Below are positions 20,283 through 32,370 of a stretch of 64,000 nucleotides of DNA, one piece after another. Positions within the stretch are counted from its first letter, which is position 1. The number at the start of each line of letters is the position of its first letter. Both the position numbers and the translations under genes were made by a program. Below the pieces are notes generated by a model. The model did no database searches. It worked only from the letters and a program-made list of their open reading frames with translations, and was not told where the DNA came from. Source of the stretch: Vicia villosa (Eukaryota; Streptophyta; Magnoliopsida; Fabales; Fabaceae); contig NW_026705154.1 of the NCBI RefSeq assembly GCF_029867415.1, positions 558,001 through 622,000 of the forward strand, read 5' to 3'.

Positions 20283-22690
20283 GTTGTGAAAAACGATGTC
20301 AAGAACAAAATATAATAGGAATTAGGGAAGATGAGAAGAACACAAGAATTGGTTATAACTGCTATTCTCTTACTTTCTCTTAAAACAAGATTACAAGAAT
20401 AACAAATAACCTTTCTCACCCTAAATTAGGATTTGCAGCTTAACAATGATGAGAGACTAGTATGTTATTTATAATAAAACCCAACATACTAACTAATGGG
20501 CTTTTTCCACAAGGCCCATTACACAAGCCAACTTAATAAACAAGCTAACTTAACAAATTAGGGTTTAAACACTAAAACCTAATTTAACATGCTAACAACC
20601 CTAGCATCTTCGACACCAGCATGTGAACAACCTTCGACTTCATGCTTAATCCTGTCGAACCAAGAAGCTACCCTTCGACCATACTAGAGTTCGATCCAAT
20701 ATCCCACAAATCTCCACCTTGGACCTAACTCTACAACATCAAGGGAACAAACTAGCTTTCTTCATGCAGGTTTACCAACTGCATATAGTGGAAAAAATTG
20801 CTACTCGCTAATGACTTGGTGATCATATTCATCTTCTCTGTTGCCGTTAATGCAACATTCATGGCTGCCTCTCCCTTCAATGCTTCCGAGCAACCCTGCT
20901 GAACTAGTAGGGCTTTCATCTTCAAGCGCCACAAACCGAAATCATTCACTTGGTGAACTTTTCAATCTCATACTTTGTTGAAGGCATCTTATCCACGCTC
21001 ACCGCACCAATTTGTTGTGAAAAACGATGTCAATAACAAAATATAATAGGGAATTAGGGAAGATAAGAAGAACACAAGGAATTGGTTATAACTGCTATTC
21101 TTTTACTTTCTCTTAAAACAAGATTACAAGAATAACAAATAACCTCTCTCACCCTAAATTAGGATTTGCAGCTTAGCAATGATGAGAAACTAGTATGCTA
21201 TTTATAATAAAACCTAACATACTAACTAATGGGCTTTTTCCACAAGGCCCATTACGCAAGCCAACTTAGTAAACAAGTTAACTTAACAAATTAGGGTTTA
21301 AACACTAAAACCTAATTTAACATGCTAACAACCCTAGCATCTTTGACACAAGCATGTGAACAATCTTCGACTTCATGCTTAATCCTATCAAACCAAGAAG
21401 CTACCCTTCGACCATACTAGAGTTCGATCCAATATCTCACAAATTTCCACCTTGGATCTAACTCTACAACATCAAGGGAACAACTAGCTTTCTTCATGCA
21501 GCTTTAGCAACTGCATACAGTGGAAAAACTTGCAACTCGGCAATATCTTCTCTCTTTCCGTTAACGCAACGTCCATAGCCGTCGCTCCCTTTAACGCTTC
21601 CAAACAACCCTGCTGAACCAGTGGGCTTTCATCTTCAAGCGCCATAGACTGAAATCATTCACTCTGGTGAACTTTTCAATCTCATACTTTGTTGAAGGCA
21701 TTTGCTCCACGCTCACCACACCAATTTGTTGTGAAAAACGATGTCAGGAACAAAATATAATAGGAATTAGGGAAGATAAGAAGAACACAAGAATTGGTTA
21801 TAACAACTATTCTTTCACTTTCTCTTAGAAAACAAGATTACAAGTTTACAAGAATAACGAATAACCTCTCTCACCCTAAATTAGGATTTGCAGCTTAAAA
21901 ATGATGAGAGACTAGTATGTTATTTATAATAAATCCCAACATACTAACTAATGGGCTTTTTCCACAAGGCCCACTACACAAGCCAACTCAGTAAACAAGC
22001 TAACTAAACAAATTAGGGTTTAAACACTAAAACCTAATTTAACATGCTAACAACCCTAGCATCTTCGACACCAGCATGTGAACAACCTTCGACTTCATGC
22101 TTAATCCTGTCGAACCAAGAATCTGACGAAATGCAGCCTCACATCAATATGCTTAGTTCGCTCATGATAGGCTGAAGATGAAAGTTCACCAAGTGAATGA
22201 TTTCAGTTTGTGGCGCTTGAAGATGAAAGCCCTACTATTTCAGTAGGGTTGCTTGGAAGCGTTGAAGGGAGAGGCAGCCATGAATGCTGCATTAACGGCA
22301 ACGGAGAAGATGAATATGATCACCAAGTCATTAGTTATAACTGCTATTCTTTTACTTTCTCTTAAAACAAGATTACAAGAATAACAAATAATCTCTCTCA
22401 CTCTAAATTAGGATTTGCAGCTTAGCAATGATGAGAGACTAGTATGCTATTTATAATAAAACCTAACATACTAACTAATGGGCTTTTTCCACAAGGCCCA
22501 TTACCCAAGCCAACTTAATAAACAAGCTAACTTAACAAATTAGGGTTTAAACACTAAAACCTAATTTAACATGCTAACAGCCCTAGCATCTTCGACACAA
22601 GCATGTGAACAATATTCAACTTCATGCTTAATCCTGTCGAACCAAGAAGCTACCCTTCGACCTTACTAGAGTTCGATCCAATATCTCACA
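20283..22690 (-). mobile_element. Rearranged tandem array of a short copia-like (TRIM-like) element
   Basis: There are four LTR copies of about 430 bp in minus orientation: 20283-20708, 21013-21441, 21727 to about 22120 (truncated) and about 22334-22690. The LTRs read TGTGRGATATTGGATCG to TTTTTCACAACA on the minus strand. They are separated by about 300 bp internal segments. Each internal segment has a copia gag start (NDFGLWRLKMKALLVQQG, clearest at 20949-20760) and a PPT-like AAGGTGGAGATTT. The whole array is flanked by ACCTT on both sides (20278-20282 and 22691-22695), suggesting one insertion event of a concatemer. The third spacer is rearranged. Confidence 0.8.
22121..22333 (+). pseudogene. 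Shuffled spacer: copia RNase H scrap plus inverted gag segment
   Basis: About 22125-22175 encodes on the minus strand a piece resembling the copia RNase H end (YHERTKHIDVRLHF). About 22178-22333 is the gag segment of the array but in plus orientation, opposite to the other spacers. It runs straight into the fourth LTR at GTTATAACTGC. No intact frame survives. Confidence 0.7.
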
Positions 22691-22695
22691 ACCTT

Positions 22696-24660
22696 ATTAC
22701 CAAGAACTTGAATCCAATTTAAATAAATTACTACAACATAAATATTAATATAAATATTAATAGTATTATAAACTACTATCAATAGCATCAATAGTTGGAC
22801 TAGAAAAGGCATCCCCACTCCACATCTTGACTACAATAAGCTTTTTCTTCCCCATAAATCCAGCATGAACAACAAGATCATGGCCTATGGCCAATATCTT
22901 CTAGTTGTGCATGAGCCAAAAACTTATATTTGCTTAACCAATTTCATATCCACCTAGATAAAGTTCAATAAACCCAAAATCAGTTTTGAAATGCTGAATG
23001 GATTCCAAAAAAATAAGCATTAACTAGAATTGATAGCACTGCTCAATTCAAATCGAAAAATTGAAATCAAAACAGCCTGAACAAAATAGAAAAATTGAGA
23101 TTAGAAAGGAATTGCTTTGGGAAGCAGTGATATACTTTACATATTAAGAATTTAGACATCTAAACTTAAATAACTTTTCAAAATATAAAAAGTAAAACTT
23201 TTAAAACCGGAAATGTCTTAATAAGCTATAAAATCATATTCCAGATCAAATAAATTAAAATCAAATCACAACAATTGAACACACATACCAGACTCTATTT
23301 CTATGACAGCTCTTGCACTATAACTCTTGCCTGCTACTTTCTTGTTGTTCTATAACTCAAGATCTGATTAATATCATCAAGATAAACTGATCCTAACGTG
23401 AAACTATTAGTATTATCCAAGATGATCAAACATTAACTTATTCTTAACATTAAAATGGGAGGTAAAATATTAAAATTACACAACTTAAATGCATTGAGAT
23501 TCATACGTCTTTTCAACATTAATGTGATAGATCTTATCATTAAAGCCTATGGAAGAATATTTATTAAAATAAGCATCTGGTAGCTAAAATCTTACTTTCC
23601 ACACACTTGCTTAGTCTTGATAAGGACCTATCAAAAGCCATCACATGAATGAGAAGTTGATTGAAAAATGCAAGGTGCATAATAAGACACCAACAACACA
23701 TTTCTCAGTTTAAAAACAAGGGAAAAATCAGCAACACAGGTAATGAGCAAACAATGATAGATTACAAGAATTTATTTTATATACATATACCATAGGGAAG
23801 ACAACAACTAGAAAAAACAAATAGTACTCATTATTTGATGAAGAGTGGAGAAGTATTATATCTAAGTAGTCAATTTCAAAGATACATGCTACATGAGAAG
23901 AAAATAACATGATAGTAAGCAATTACCAATTTAAATAAGTCTAGTAACAATAATAAAGAAAAATTAACTTTCTAATGTACTACAGGTCAATTTATTTATC
24001 AGAAATTTGCCCTACCTTTGAAGTCTTATTAGCAACCCTTTAAATCAATAAACCAAAAAAATCAAAACAATCAAGCCATTAACACATGAAAATACTTAAA
24101 ATCCAAGGATCTAAACAAATTAAAGTTCTTCGAAACAGAGAGTTGGTAAAGAAAGATGAAAACAAACAAACTTCAACTCATAAAAATATTTCTTGAATAC
24201 TTTAAAACCTTAAAATGTAAAAACTCTAATTAAAATTTCTTCAAAAATTAAGAAATACATAGAGAAAGATAACTAAGAATTATAAGAATCCTAAATTAGT
24301 GTTATTCAAAACAGAAAGATGAAGAAGAAAAAAATAGAGAAAAATTACCTTTGATTCAAAACAACATGCATCTTTTGTACATTATTCTTCTTATACATAA
24401 ATGAGAGGGAAAAAAAGAAAATAAATTATTAGAAATAGTATGAATCAAATATAAAGTCGGGAAAAATAACAAACAAAGGGGAAACGGTACACACCTGGAC
24501 ATATTAAGAGGATGAATACGAGATAGTCGACGTAGATGAGTTGAAAGCTTGAAAAGTACTCCATATTTGGATGTTAGAGAGCGGCGCTTTTCTAGGGTTA
24601 GGATTTGGATGAAATTTGTGAAGGATATGGAAGAGGGAGAGAGTACTTAAAAAATCATTA
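22696..24660. other. AT-rich interior of the hAT element; no gene seen
   Basis: About 2 kb of AT-rich sequence with only short open frames, no transposase motifs and no clear repeats. Confidence 0.6.
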
Positions 24661-24848
24661 ACATTTACCTCGGGTTACTTCAAGTACATGCGGTTCAATT
24701 TAGTAGAACAGAACCCTCCCATATAAATTCGCTTGGAACCGAAATTTGGACCCGATAAACCGCTAGCCCGTTTCAAACCAGTTAAATGCGGTTTTTTGGA
24801 TTCGGTTAGTGCGGGTTGGACTGGTTTTCGGTTTTATGTCCAGCCCTA

Positions 24849-25069
24849 TGTAGGATAAAGCAGTCATGTCCAATCTTAAGGCATTGATGGAAATATTTTG
24901 GCTTCCACTCATATTCTACTTTTTGTTCAAATCTTCTTCCTGTGTGGTCTTTAATCCAGATCACCTGCTTAATTTTCTGGGTAACATCAACTTCTACTAG
25001 CACACGAGCATACGAAATCCTCAATTTCTTTGTTGTGCATTCATCAGTGGTGATGGGATTACCTATCAA
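24849..25069 (-). pseudogene. L1-type LINE ORF1, zinc-knuckle region
   Basis: The minus strand encodes IGNPITTDECTTKKLRISYA, VLVEVDVTQKIKQVIWIKD, and a CCHC-like run ending YFHQCLKIGHDC. This is the nucleic-acid-binding part of plant LINE ORF1. Its N-terminal part is missing: above 25065 the sequence turns into 140 bp of AT-rich DNA. Confidence 0.8.
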
Positions 25070-25205
25070 ATAAATAACTATTTATTAATTAAATAAAATA
25101 ACTATATTATAAATAAATAAATAAAATCAAGTATTTATTTATTATAACTATATTATAAATAAACATCTTTACAAAATAAAATCAAAAGAAATTTGGGATC
25201 TTGAT

Positions 25206-25814
25206 TTTTTTTTTGGATCAAAGATAAAACTTTATTAATAACCCAAAAAGCATTGAAGCATACACCGATCCCATCGGATCCAAGTAGTCCAAACAACCAA
25301 CACAACAAGATCACAAATCAGGTAGTAAACTATCTAATGCTAAGCTCTTCTAAATTTACATGGTAATAGAGCTTGGGGAGCATATTACATCTAATGATAG
25401 TAGTGAATTGGATCTTTGTATGTCCTCTTTTATGGTCTGGGCTTTAAAGAGAGTGGCATTATGCAAGCTCCATATGGAATAGATTGTTTCCTCTACTACA
25501 ACCTTGAGGATTTGGCGCCTCCATCATTTCTTCTTTGATTCAGCAATCAACCAAGCTTTTTTCACACTCCATTGATTGGGGTCCCTACAAAACCTATTCA
25601 ACCAAGGATACTTTTCCAGATTTTTTTAGTAAAGCCACACACAAACAGAAGGTGTTATTGCGTTTCCTCTTCCCTGTAAAATGCATGTTGACCATTCGTG
25701 ATAACGCCAAAACAAGCGATTCTACTCTTGGTAAGTAATCTATTCCACACTGCAAGCTAGAGGATAAATTTGGCACGAGGTCTTACAGCATTATTGAAGA
25801 AGATTTTATACCAG
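25206..25814 (-). mobile_element. 3' end of a second LINE (zf-RVT domain, 3' UTR, poly-A)
   Basis: On the minus strand a broken frame carries the Cys-rich zf-RVT region of plant LINEs (AVWNRLLTKSRI, REEETQ, HLLFVCGFTKKIWKS, ILGWIGFVG). An AATAAAG signal follows near 25230, and a poly-A seen as T10 on the plus strand lies at about 25206-25215. It is 5'-truncated where it abuts the Tat-type element at about 25815. Flanking duplications were not found. Confidence 0.8.
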
Positions 25815-25829
25815 GGGGTAGGAGGTGTC

Positions 25830-27354
25830 TCACCATGCAATTCCTCATACATCAGCTTTGTTTAGTACTCACCTTTGTGCTTAGCAGTTTGCCAATAACT
25901 GCTCTAAGCTATATGCGGCTTCCTTTGAGATTAGACAAACCGTCATCATGGAGAGTCCATCTGTTAACATTTTCTTCAAGACTGGGAGCATTGAGCTCGA
26001 CTAGGAAGTCAGCCAAAGCTTGGGACTTTATGCTCGTTCTAGAAGAGAACTCGATATCATACTCTGACAGTTCAATTGCCTAAGTCACCATTCTTCTAGC
26101 CAGATTCGGCTTCTTCAGGATATGCTTTATTGGATAGTTCATTTTGACTATGACTTTGTGACCCTGAAAATAATGCCTCAATTTTCTGGCCGTAACAACT
26201 AACACCAGTGCTAGTCTTTCTATCTTCTGGTACCTCTAGTTAGCGCCTTTCATCTTTTTGCTTACAAAGTACATAGGCTTCTCCCTGTCTTCACCTTCTT
26301 GAACCAGAACCGAGCTCATAACATTATCGATTACATCCAAGTATAGTATTAAGGGAGAATTTTCTTTGGGTCTGGTCAGGATTGGTGAAGATGATAAGAA
26401 TTGCTTCACAGCCAGGAATGCCTCCTCGTAGGCGGGAGTCCATTCAAATTATTTGGCTTTTCGGATTTTTGTAAAGAAGTCAATGGATTTTTCTCTTGCA
26501 TAAGATATGAATCGAGAAAGGACAACAAGCCCTCCGTTCAACTATTGTACCTCCGTTTTGGACGAAGGGCTTTTCATGTCTATGACCGCTTGGCATTTGT
26601 TAGGGTTAGCTTCAATTCCCCGGCTTGTGAGCATAAACCCGAGGAATTTCCCCGCTTGGACCCCAAAGGTACACTTCTCCAGGTTTAGTCTCATGTCAAA
26701 GTTCCTCACAGATTTTAAAGTTTCAAATAAATCATCGATGTGTCGCCTTGATGCTGGGGTCTTCGTAACCATGTCGTCTATATACACTACAAGGTTTCTC
26801 CCGATCTGGTTAGAGAAGACTTTTCCCATCAACCTCTGATATGTAGCCTCAGCATTTTTAAGACCAAACGACATTACATCATAGTGGTAATTGCTGCGGT
26901 CGATCATAAAAGGAGGTATAGCACGCATCGACCGGATTCATGCGAATCTGATTGTAACTGGAGTACGTGTCCATAAAACTCAGAAGAAGGTACCCTGAGG
27001 ACTCATCAATTAGTCGGTCTATAGGAGGTAAGGGATATGGATCCTTTGGGAAGGTTTTGTTCAAGTTAGTAAAGTCAACACACATCTTCCACTTACCTGA
27101 TTTCTTCCTAACCATGACCACGTTATACAGCCACGTAGGATACTTGATTTCTTTGATGAACTTAGCCTTCAGTAGCTTCCTGACTTCCTCAGTGATGGCT
27201 TTTCTTTTCTCGTCACCTCTTTTTTGTTTCCTTTGGGATATTGGCTTCTTACCCGGATCAAGTGCCAAATGGTGACACATGATGTTTGGGTCGATATCGA
27301 GCATGTCAGAGGGTTTCCATGCAAACAAGTCAACCTTTGATATCACATATTCGT
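25830..27354 (-). pseudogene. Tat-type gypsy RT and RNase H, degenerate
   Basis: RT motifs: WKMCVDFTNLNKTFPKDPYP (about 27060), MSFGLKNAEATYQRLM (about 26860), the catalytic YIDDM (about 26780) and KCTFGVQAGKFLGFML (about 26670). The frame breaks near 26880-26930 and again after 26542. RNase H follows in pieces: FEWTPAYEEAFLAVKQF, LYLDVIDNVMSSVLVQEGED, RKLRHYFQGHKVIV and ALADFLVEL. Loss of frame means no active enzyme. Confidence 0.85.
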
Positions 27355-29639
27355 CATCTCAAAAACATTTACGGCTTACTTGCCGTCATATAGATACATA
27401 GCATATGAATTTAAAACGATAATCAAATCATTACTAAAAATCACTTTGTTCAAATTCACTAATTAACTCGCAGCGGAATCATCAAACTTCATAAATATTC
27501 AAATCAAGTCGTAGCATCTTTGCACGGTAACTTTAAGTTACAATTTAAACCAAAACAATATAAAATTCAGCAAAATAAATAATAATTAAAACAATCATTT
27601 TATTCCCCCCGGGTGCTACGTATCAGAGCAAGACACCAACTCGAATAACAACAACTAAAGACTTCATAAAATCACTTCAAACTTCCACCGCTATCTTGAG
27701 TACCTGTCCATTTCCCGTGGTAGGGAAACATCATTCAGAAGGGGTGAGATATCGAAAGATATAAGCAAAAGTATGATAATTAATATATATTAGATCAGAT
27801 CATACAATTATCACCACTTCCAACAACAATTATAATAACAACTTTAGCAACAATTTGTAATAACAATTATAACCACCATCCGCAACAACAATTATTAAAA
27901 TAATTATTTCACAACTCAAACCAATACAATTTATATCAAAAGCAACTCATAGCAACATTCACTTCACAACGACTCAAAATGCAACACAACTATGCACATG
28001 TATGTCGTACCCAGGGCTTCAGCCCCCATCGCCAATTGCCAGTTAAACCGAGGCATCAAGGCATAAGCCTTCGTCGCTAATTTGCCAATCTAGGTCATCG
28101 CCAAAAATGCATATGTATATGAATGCAACAACCACATACAACAACATCATCGTCACAAAGGCATAAGCCTATATTGTCGTTATACCAATAAATAGAGGTA
28201 TACATCGTCGCTGAACATCCTACAACTTCGCATAAAACAACAATATATTTGGCAACAACAAAATCAGCAACAAGTATTCCAAACAACGCGTTCATTAACA
28301 ACGCATCCACAATACATTTCCGTAACCCGGAACAATCCAAACGTACCTGCAAATAAATTTATTCGACAAAATCATAACAAAATAAATCAACCAAAAATAC
28401 CTATCAATACACATGACCGACTCCTACAATTTTCAAATAATTTCGGTTAACTAATTATACCACTTAAATCTACTAATCATCACTCTCGGTACTATTTTAC
28501 CTTACAGCTAACACTGCTACTCAATATATTTCTGCTATCAATTTCACTATTATACTATTTTGCTGCTGCTGTTATACCACTTCTGCTAAATTAATAAAAA
28601 TGCTATCTTAATATGGTCTCTACTATCAATATCATACATTAACTCTATTATTTAACTACACAGTTTAAATTAACTAATCCTACATTAATTTAAGCTAAGG
28701 CGACTAGTCACATAAAAGTTCATTAAGGCATATTATATTCATAACATAATGATCACGTGGCAAGATGAAAAGAAATGGTGCCCTGCATACAAGGTACGCC
28801 GCTCGACATACCCCCACTATCCTTGTGCCGATAGGCACTGTTGCCACACACGTTCGTCACTTTTCGGTCTCATTCAACGCAGTTTTCCAATTTTCTATTA
28901 TTACCTTCCATTCCCAAATTTTTTTCCTTCAATTCAATCTCAGATCAAAATCCAACCAACACAATACCACAACAACATAAAACCTATACCCAATATCAAC
29001 GTAGGATAATTTTCCATAACAATCCAATCGATCAACAAAATTCATAAAACAATCAATTCTTCATAAATCCAAACAATACAGTAACAACACACAATTCATG
29101 GTTTTAATTTATACAATCTCAATCCTACATACTAATCATCATATTTTCGGTTATATAATTCGAACCCCACCCTTACCTCATATATGGAAGTCGCCTCTAA
29201 TATCCGATCGAGTTCCTAATTTTTGGTTCCGGCTTGCACTTCTCGTATCCTCTCCTTCCAAACCTTTGTGCTCTAACTTTTGTTCTTCTTTTCTTTTCTA
29301 CGTAAAAAAAAATCTAATTTGTTTCACTACTACTACTTATATAACACCTAATATTCTGTTAATAATTCAAATAATTTCACTTTGGGCCAACTAATTCACA
29401 CGGGCAACACAACATTTAGCCCAATTAAATTCTTTTTTTATTAAAACTCCCTATTTACTTATCACCTCAAATTTTACGGTCTAATTTTATTTGCTCTGAA
29501 AATTCCCAAAATAATACCCGACACTCTAATAATAATTCTACTGCTAAAAATATTAAAATTTTCATCCTAAAATACGAAATTTTCACTAAACACTCTAAAC
29601 GTCTAAATCAAGCGAATAATCGAATTTCCGGGCGTTACA
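27355..29639 (-). repeat. Chromovirus (Tekay-like) solo LTR A in the Tat element
   Basis: The minus strand starts TGTAACGCCCGGAAATT at 29639 and runs 2.3 kb. It has no internal region, and the host reading frame resumes after it. Flanks TCGTC (27351-27355) and TCGAG (29640-29644) may be a decayed TSD, so the lower end is uncertain by a few bases. It shares with the Tekay LTR at 53317 a purine-rich stretch plus GAGGTAAGGG (29178-29171), a GATATCTCACCCC block near 27745, and TGCTCTGATA (27630-27621) followed by a G-run. Confidence 0.75.
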
Positions 29640-30552
29640 TCGAGCTTGACTCCCAAGTAGGTTATTTCAAATGGATTAACACCAATCTGGATCTTTTTGG
29701 TCCCCTCGTAGGGAGATAAATTGTCTTCGGGAGGATCTGCCTTGGGGTCCATATCTACCAGATTAAGTGTGTCCACTTCGCTATTATTAGCGGTCTATGG
29801 TGTGCCTTCTTGTTCAGCTTCAAACTGTCTTTGTAACACTTCCTTGCTAGCCTTTGGTTACCTTTAACGATTCTTACCCGACCATCTCCCCGCGGGTACT
29901 TCATCGTCAGGTACAGCATTGAGAAGGTCGTTGCTAGGGCGTTGAAAGATGGTCTGTCGATGATAGCGTTGTAAGGTGATGGTGAATTCACTACCATGTA
30001 CCTAACTTTGATAGTCTTTGCGTTCTCACCACTACTGAAGGTGGTAAGGACGGGCAAGTGTCCCATGATTTGCCCTTGTTCCCCGACGAAGCCAACTAAG
30101 GTTCCTCTAAAAGGTAGTAGCTCGACAATGTCAAACTCCATTCCCCTGAAGGCTTCCCAGTATAATATATCAGCAAAAATCCCTGGATCCATCAAGACCC
30201 GCTTGACCGTCCAATTGCGTATCTGAATTTTGTTCACCATTGGGTCATCCTTGTGAGGCATGATTCCGATGGCATCCCGTTTAGAGAAGCCGACTGGATC
30301 TAGATCTTGCTCGCCTTCAGGTACCATGGTCTCGAAAATGTGCATCACGGCCCGAGCATATTTATTTCTCGACGAACTTATTTCCCCACCACCTGCGAAA
30401 CCACCTGTGAAACCACCTGCTATAGTGTTAAGAGTATGATGGTTTGCCCTTACTTTATGAGCTTTCTCGGCCTCCATCCCTTTTTTACGACGTGAGGAGC
30501 CTTCCTGGTCGAACTCCTCCCTGTTAGGGTTTCTCTTTCTATCATCTTTCAC
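29640..30552 (-). pseudogene. Tat-type gypsy protease region
   Basis: A mostly open frame of 265 codons includes FSKRDAIGIMPHKDDPMVNK, RVLMDPGIFADILYWEAF (the position of the D-G-S active site, here DPG) and YNAIIDRPSFNALATTFS. These are typical for Tat/Retand-type Gag-protease. Asp-Pro-Gly in place of the usual D-[GNS]-[GS] suggests inactivation. Below 29755 the frame is degraded up to the solo LTR. Confidence 0.75.
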
Positions 30553-31310
30553 ATAGGCAGATAGATGTCCCCTCTGGATAAGGATCTCAATCTCCTTCTT
30601 AAGATGTTTGCAATGGTAACTATTATATCCTCGGAGGCGATGATAACTACACCAGGCCCCAAAATCCTTCCCAAGAACAACTTATCCTTTTTTGGCTTAG
30701 GAGGATCCGGGATGAGGTTCAAGTGGGCCACCTCCTCGTATATGTCCCCCATTTTGGTGTTTAATGAGGTATGGCTTCCCTCTCGCTCTAGTAGTCGCTT
30801 GTTCGGCTTCTAACGGGGTTTGTCTTCTCGCCTCTCTCGGGGAATAGGTCGCTGTTGATTATGTTTCTTCCCAGATTTTTGACTTCTCAGAGGAATCCCA
30901 GGATCTCTTTTCCCGGTTACTTTCCTCACTCTTGATGTAGCACTCGGCCCGGGTAATGATCTTGTCCATGTTTGAAGCTGGATTTTGAGTCAATCATTGA
31001 ACTGACCATCCCAGAGGCCGTGTTGGAAGGCTCTGACGAATAGCTCCTGATTGGGGTGGGAAACTTTGATAGTTTCCCCGTTGAACGTGCAAGGTATTTT
31101 GTATGGGACTTGAAATTTCCCTGTTGGACTGTGAACAACGTTGTCGTGGAGACTTTCCGACGCCTGATGGCCGAAAAATGTTGTATAAACTTTTTGGTAA
31201 GATCCTGGTAGCTCGAGATGGATTGTCGAGGTAGGATCACGTACCATCTTAAGGCTACGTCTTTGAATGTGCCGGCCATCAGCTTTCACTTCAAAGATTC
31301 CGTAGGGCAT
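30553..31310 (-). pseudogene. Tat-type gypsy gag
   Basis: Overlapping short frames give FKDVALRWYVILPRQSISSY and DLTKKFIQHFS, the Gag core. Further down, in another frame, is the His/Cys region before protease (CKHLKKEIEILIQRG-like). At least two frameshifts separate the pieces. Confidence 0.75.
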
Positions 31311-31631
31311 ATTATCACCATTTGATTGTTAATGGTAATGATGTGCTCATGCGAATCGTTTTTGCCGTTGTAGGCGGCGAGCGACGGTGCCCAGAAATTG
31401 TCAGGAACTACATCTTCCCAAATCTCCTAAGACATGGGTTGGGCTTCCATAGGTTTGTCCTCTAGAGGTATTTCTGCCTGACTCTAGAGTTTTAGATGGT
31501 GAACACTGTCATGCAGCGTATCATTTTGCTGATGTAATTCGTCGATCATGGTCAGCAATTGTGCCATGTCTGGGGGAGTTTCTGACATTGTTCTTGGTTT
31601 GTTGAGTGTGGCCTGGGATAAATTTTACCGG

Positions 31632-31649
31632 GGCCCCACGGTGGACGCT
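31632..31649 (-). other. Primer binding site of the Tat-type element
   Basis: The minus strand reads AGCGTCCACCGTGGGGCC directly after the LTR end (...AAGAACA). It resembles the GGCGCCCACCGTGGGGC primer site of other Tat elements. Confidence 0.6.
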
Positions 31650-31651
31650 AA

Positions 31652-32200
31652 TGTTCTTGTGTAAAAACTTAATATAGCTAGAGTTTGTCCTTAGAGGTAA
31701 GGAAAGTTGTAACATGATGGTGTTTATGAGTAGCATAGGAGATTTGGAAGCAGTGTACTATACACTTTATTCCAAGAGAAGTGTCTTGCTTATCCCTCTG
31801 GCGGGAGCCCCTTTTATAGCTTTATTTTGGTCCTTAAAACCTCATTAAAGAGGTGTCTTTTGGACTTCCATCGTTTCAGATGTTGCCTCTGTCTTTAATA
31901 CGAGATCATTGATGACACATTCAATTTTCAGTTATAGCCGGATTGTACGTAACAGTAAGGCGTTACGTTCGGGCTATGTCATGACCCTCCATGTGTCTTT
32001 GGTACGCGACCTTTGCTAGTACGCGGCCTTTGGTACACGACACTACTTGAGGATAGTCCTCGGCTGACTCATACAAATGCATGTTCACATAGTATTTCAT
32101 CCAGGTCGCGGCCTTATAAAAATCCCAAATATGGAACACTTTCAATGCATGAATTAAAATTTTTGTGATTTTAAATGATGAATGCACTTAAAGATTAGTG
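31652..32200 (-). repeat. 5' LTR of the Tat-type element (upper border approximate)
   Basis: The minus strand contains CTATAAAAGGGGCTCCCGCC (TATA, about 31810-31818) and ends TACACAAGAACA before the PBS. Two GTCGCGTACCAAAG/GCCGCGTACTAGC-type repeats lie at about 31995-32040. The 5' end was not located with certainty. Confidence 0.6.
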
Positions 32201-32370
32201 ACTAAAAAAGTATTGATGTAGACGAATAATATATAACCATATAATATGACCATAAAGATTTCTGTTCATTTTAGAGTACTTCTTTTTAATATAGTGTTAG
32301 ATAACAATTAGAGATAGAGATAAACAGCCCGATAAACGGGCCCACTCCATAAGCCTATATATATATATAA

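Larger units (their letters stand above)
20044..24848. mobile_element. Non-autonomous hAT-type DNA transposon (4.8 kb) in LINE ORF1
   Basis: Terminal inverted repeats are TAGGGGTGGACAA (20044-20056) and, at the right end, ATGTCCAGCCCTA (24836-24848), matching in 11 of 13 bases. The 8 bp flanks are GGTAGGAT and TGTAGGAT (7/8), the TSD length typical of hAT. Subterminal GGGTTGG/CCGGTT-rich sequence is also typical. The LINE frame is restored across the insertion. No transposase is visible. 20283-22690 is a nested copia-derived array. Orientation cannot be assigned. Confidence 0.82.
25815..32200 (-). mobile_element. Decayed Tat-type Ty3/gypsy element, 5' part (minus), split by a solo LTR
   Basis: Minus-strand order: LTR (about 32200-31652), PBS, gag (about 31310-30553), protease (30552-29640), [solo LTR 27355-29639], RT (27354-26540) and RNase H (about 26500-25830). 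Removing the solo LTR joins protease linker and RT in frame (KLEYVISKVDLFAWKP). All domains carry stops or frameshifts. Integrase and the 3' LTR are missing; the element is cut at 25815. The upper LTR border is approximate. Confidence 0.82.

Noticed and set aside
28749..29394. Cluster of overlapping plus-strand frames of 68-98 aa
   Set aside because: They lie antisense within a chromovirus solo LTR (27355-29639), have no domain, and the composition is that of an AT-rich LTR.
32326..32345. GCCCGataaaCGGGC hairpin as a terminator
   Set aside because: A bacterial-type terminator makes no sense here. It is a small inverted repeat beside the probable Helitron end with no other support.
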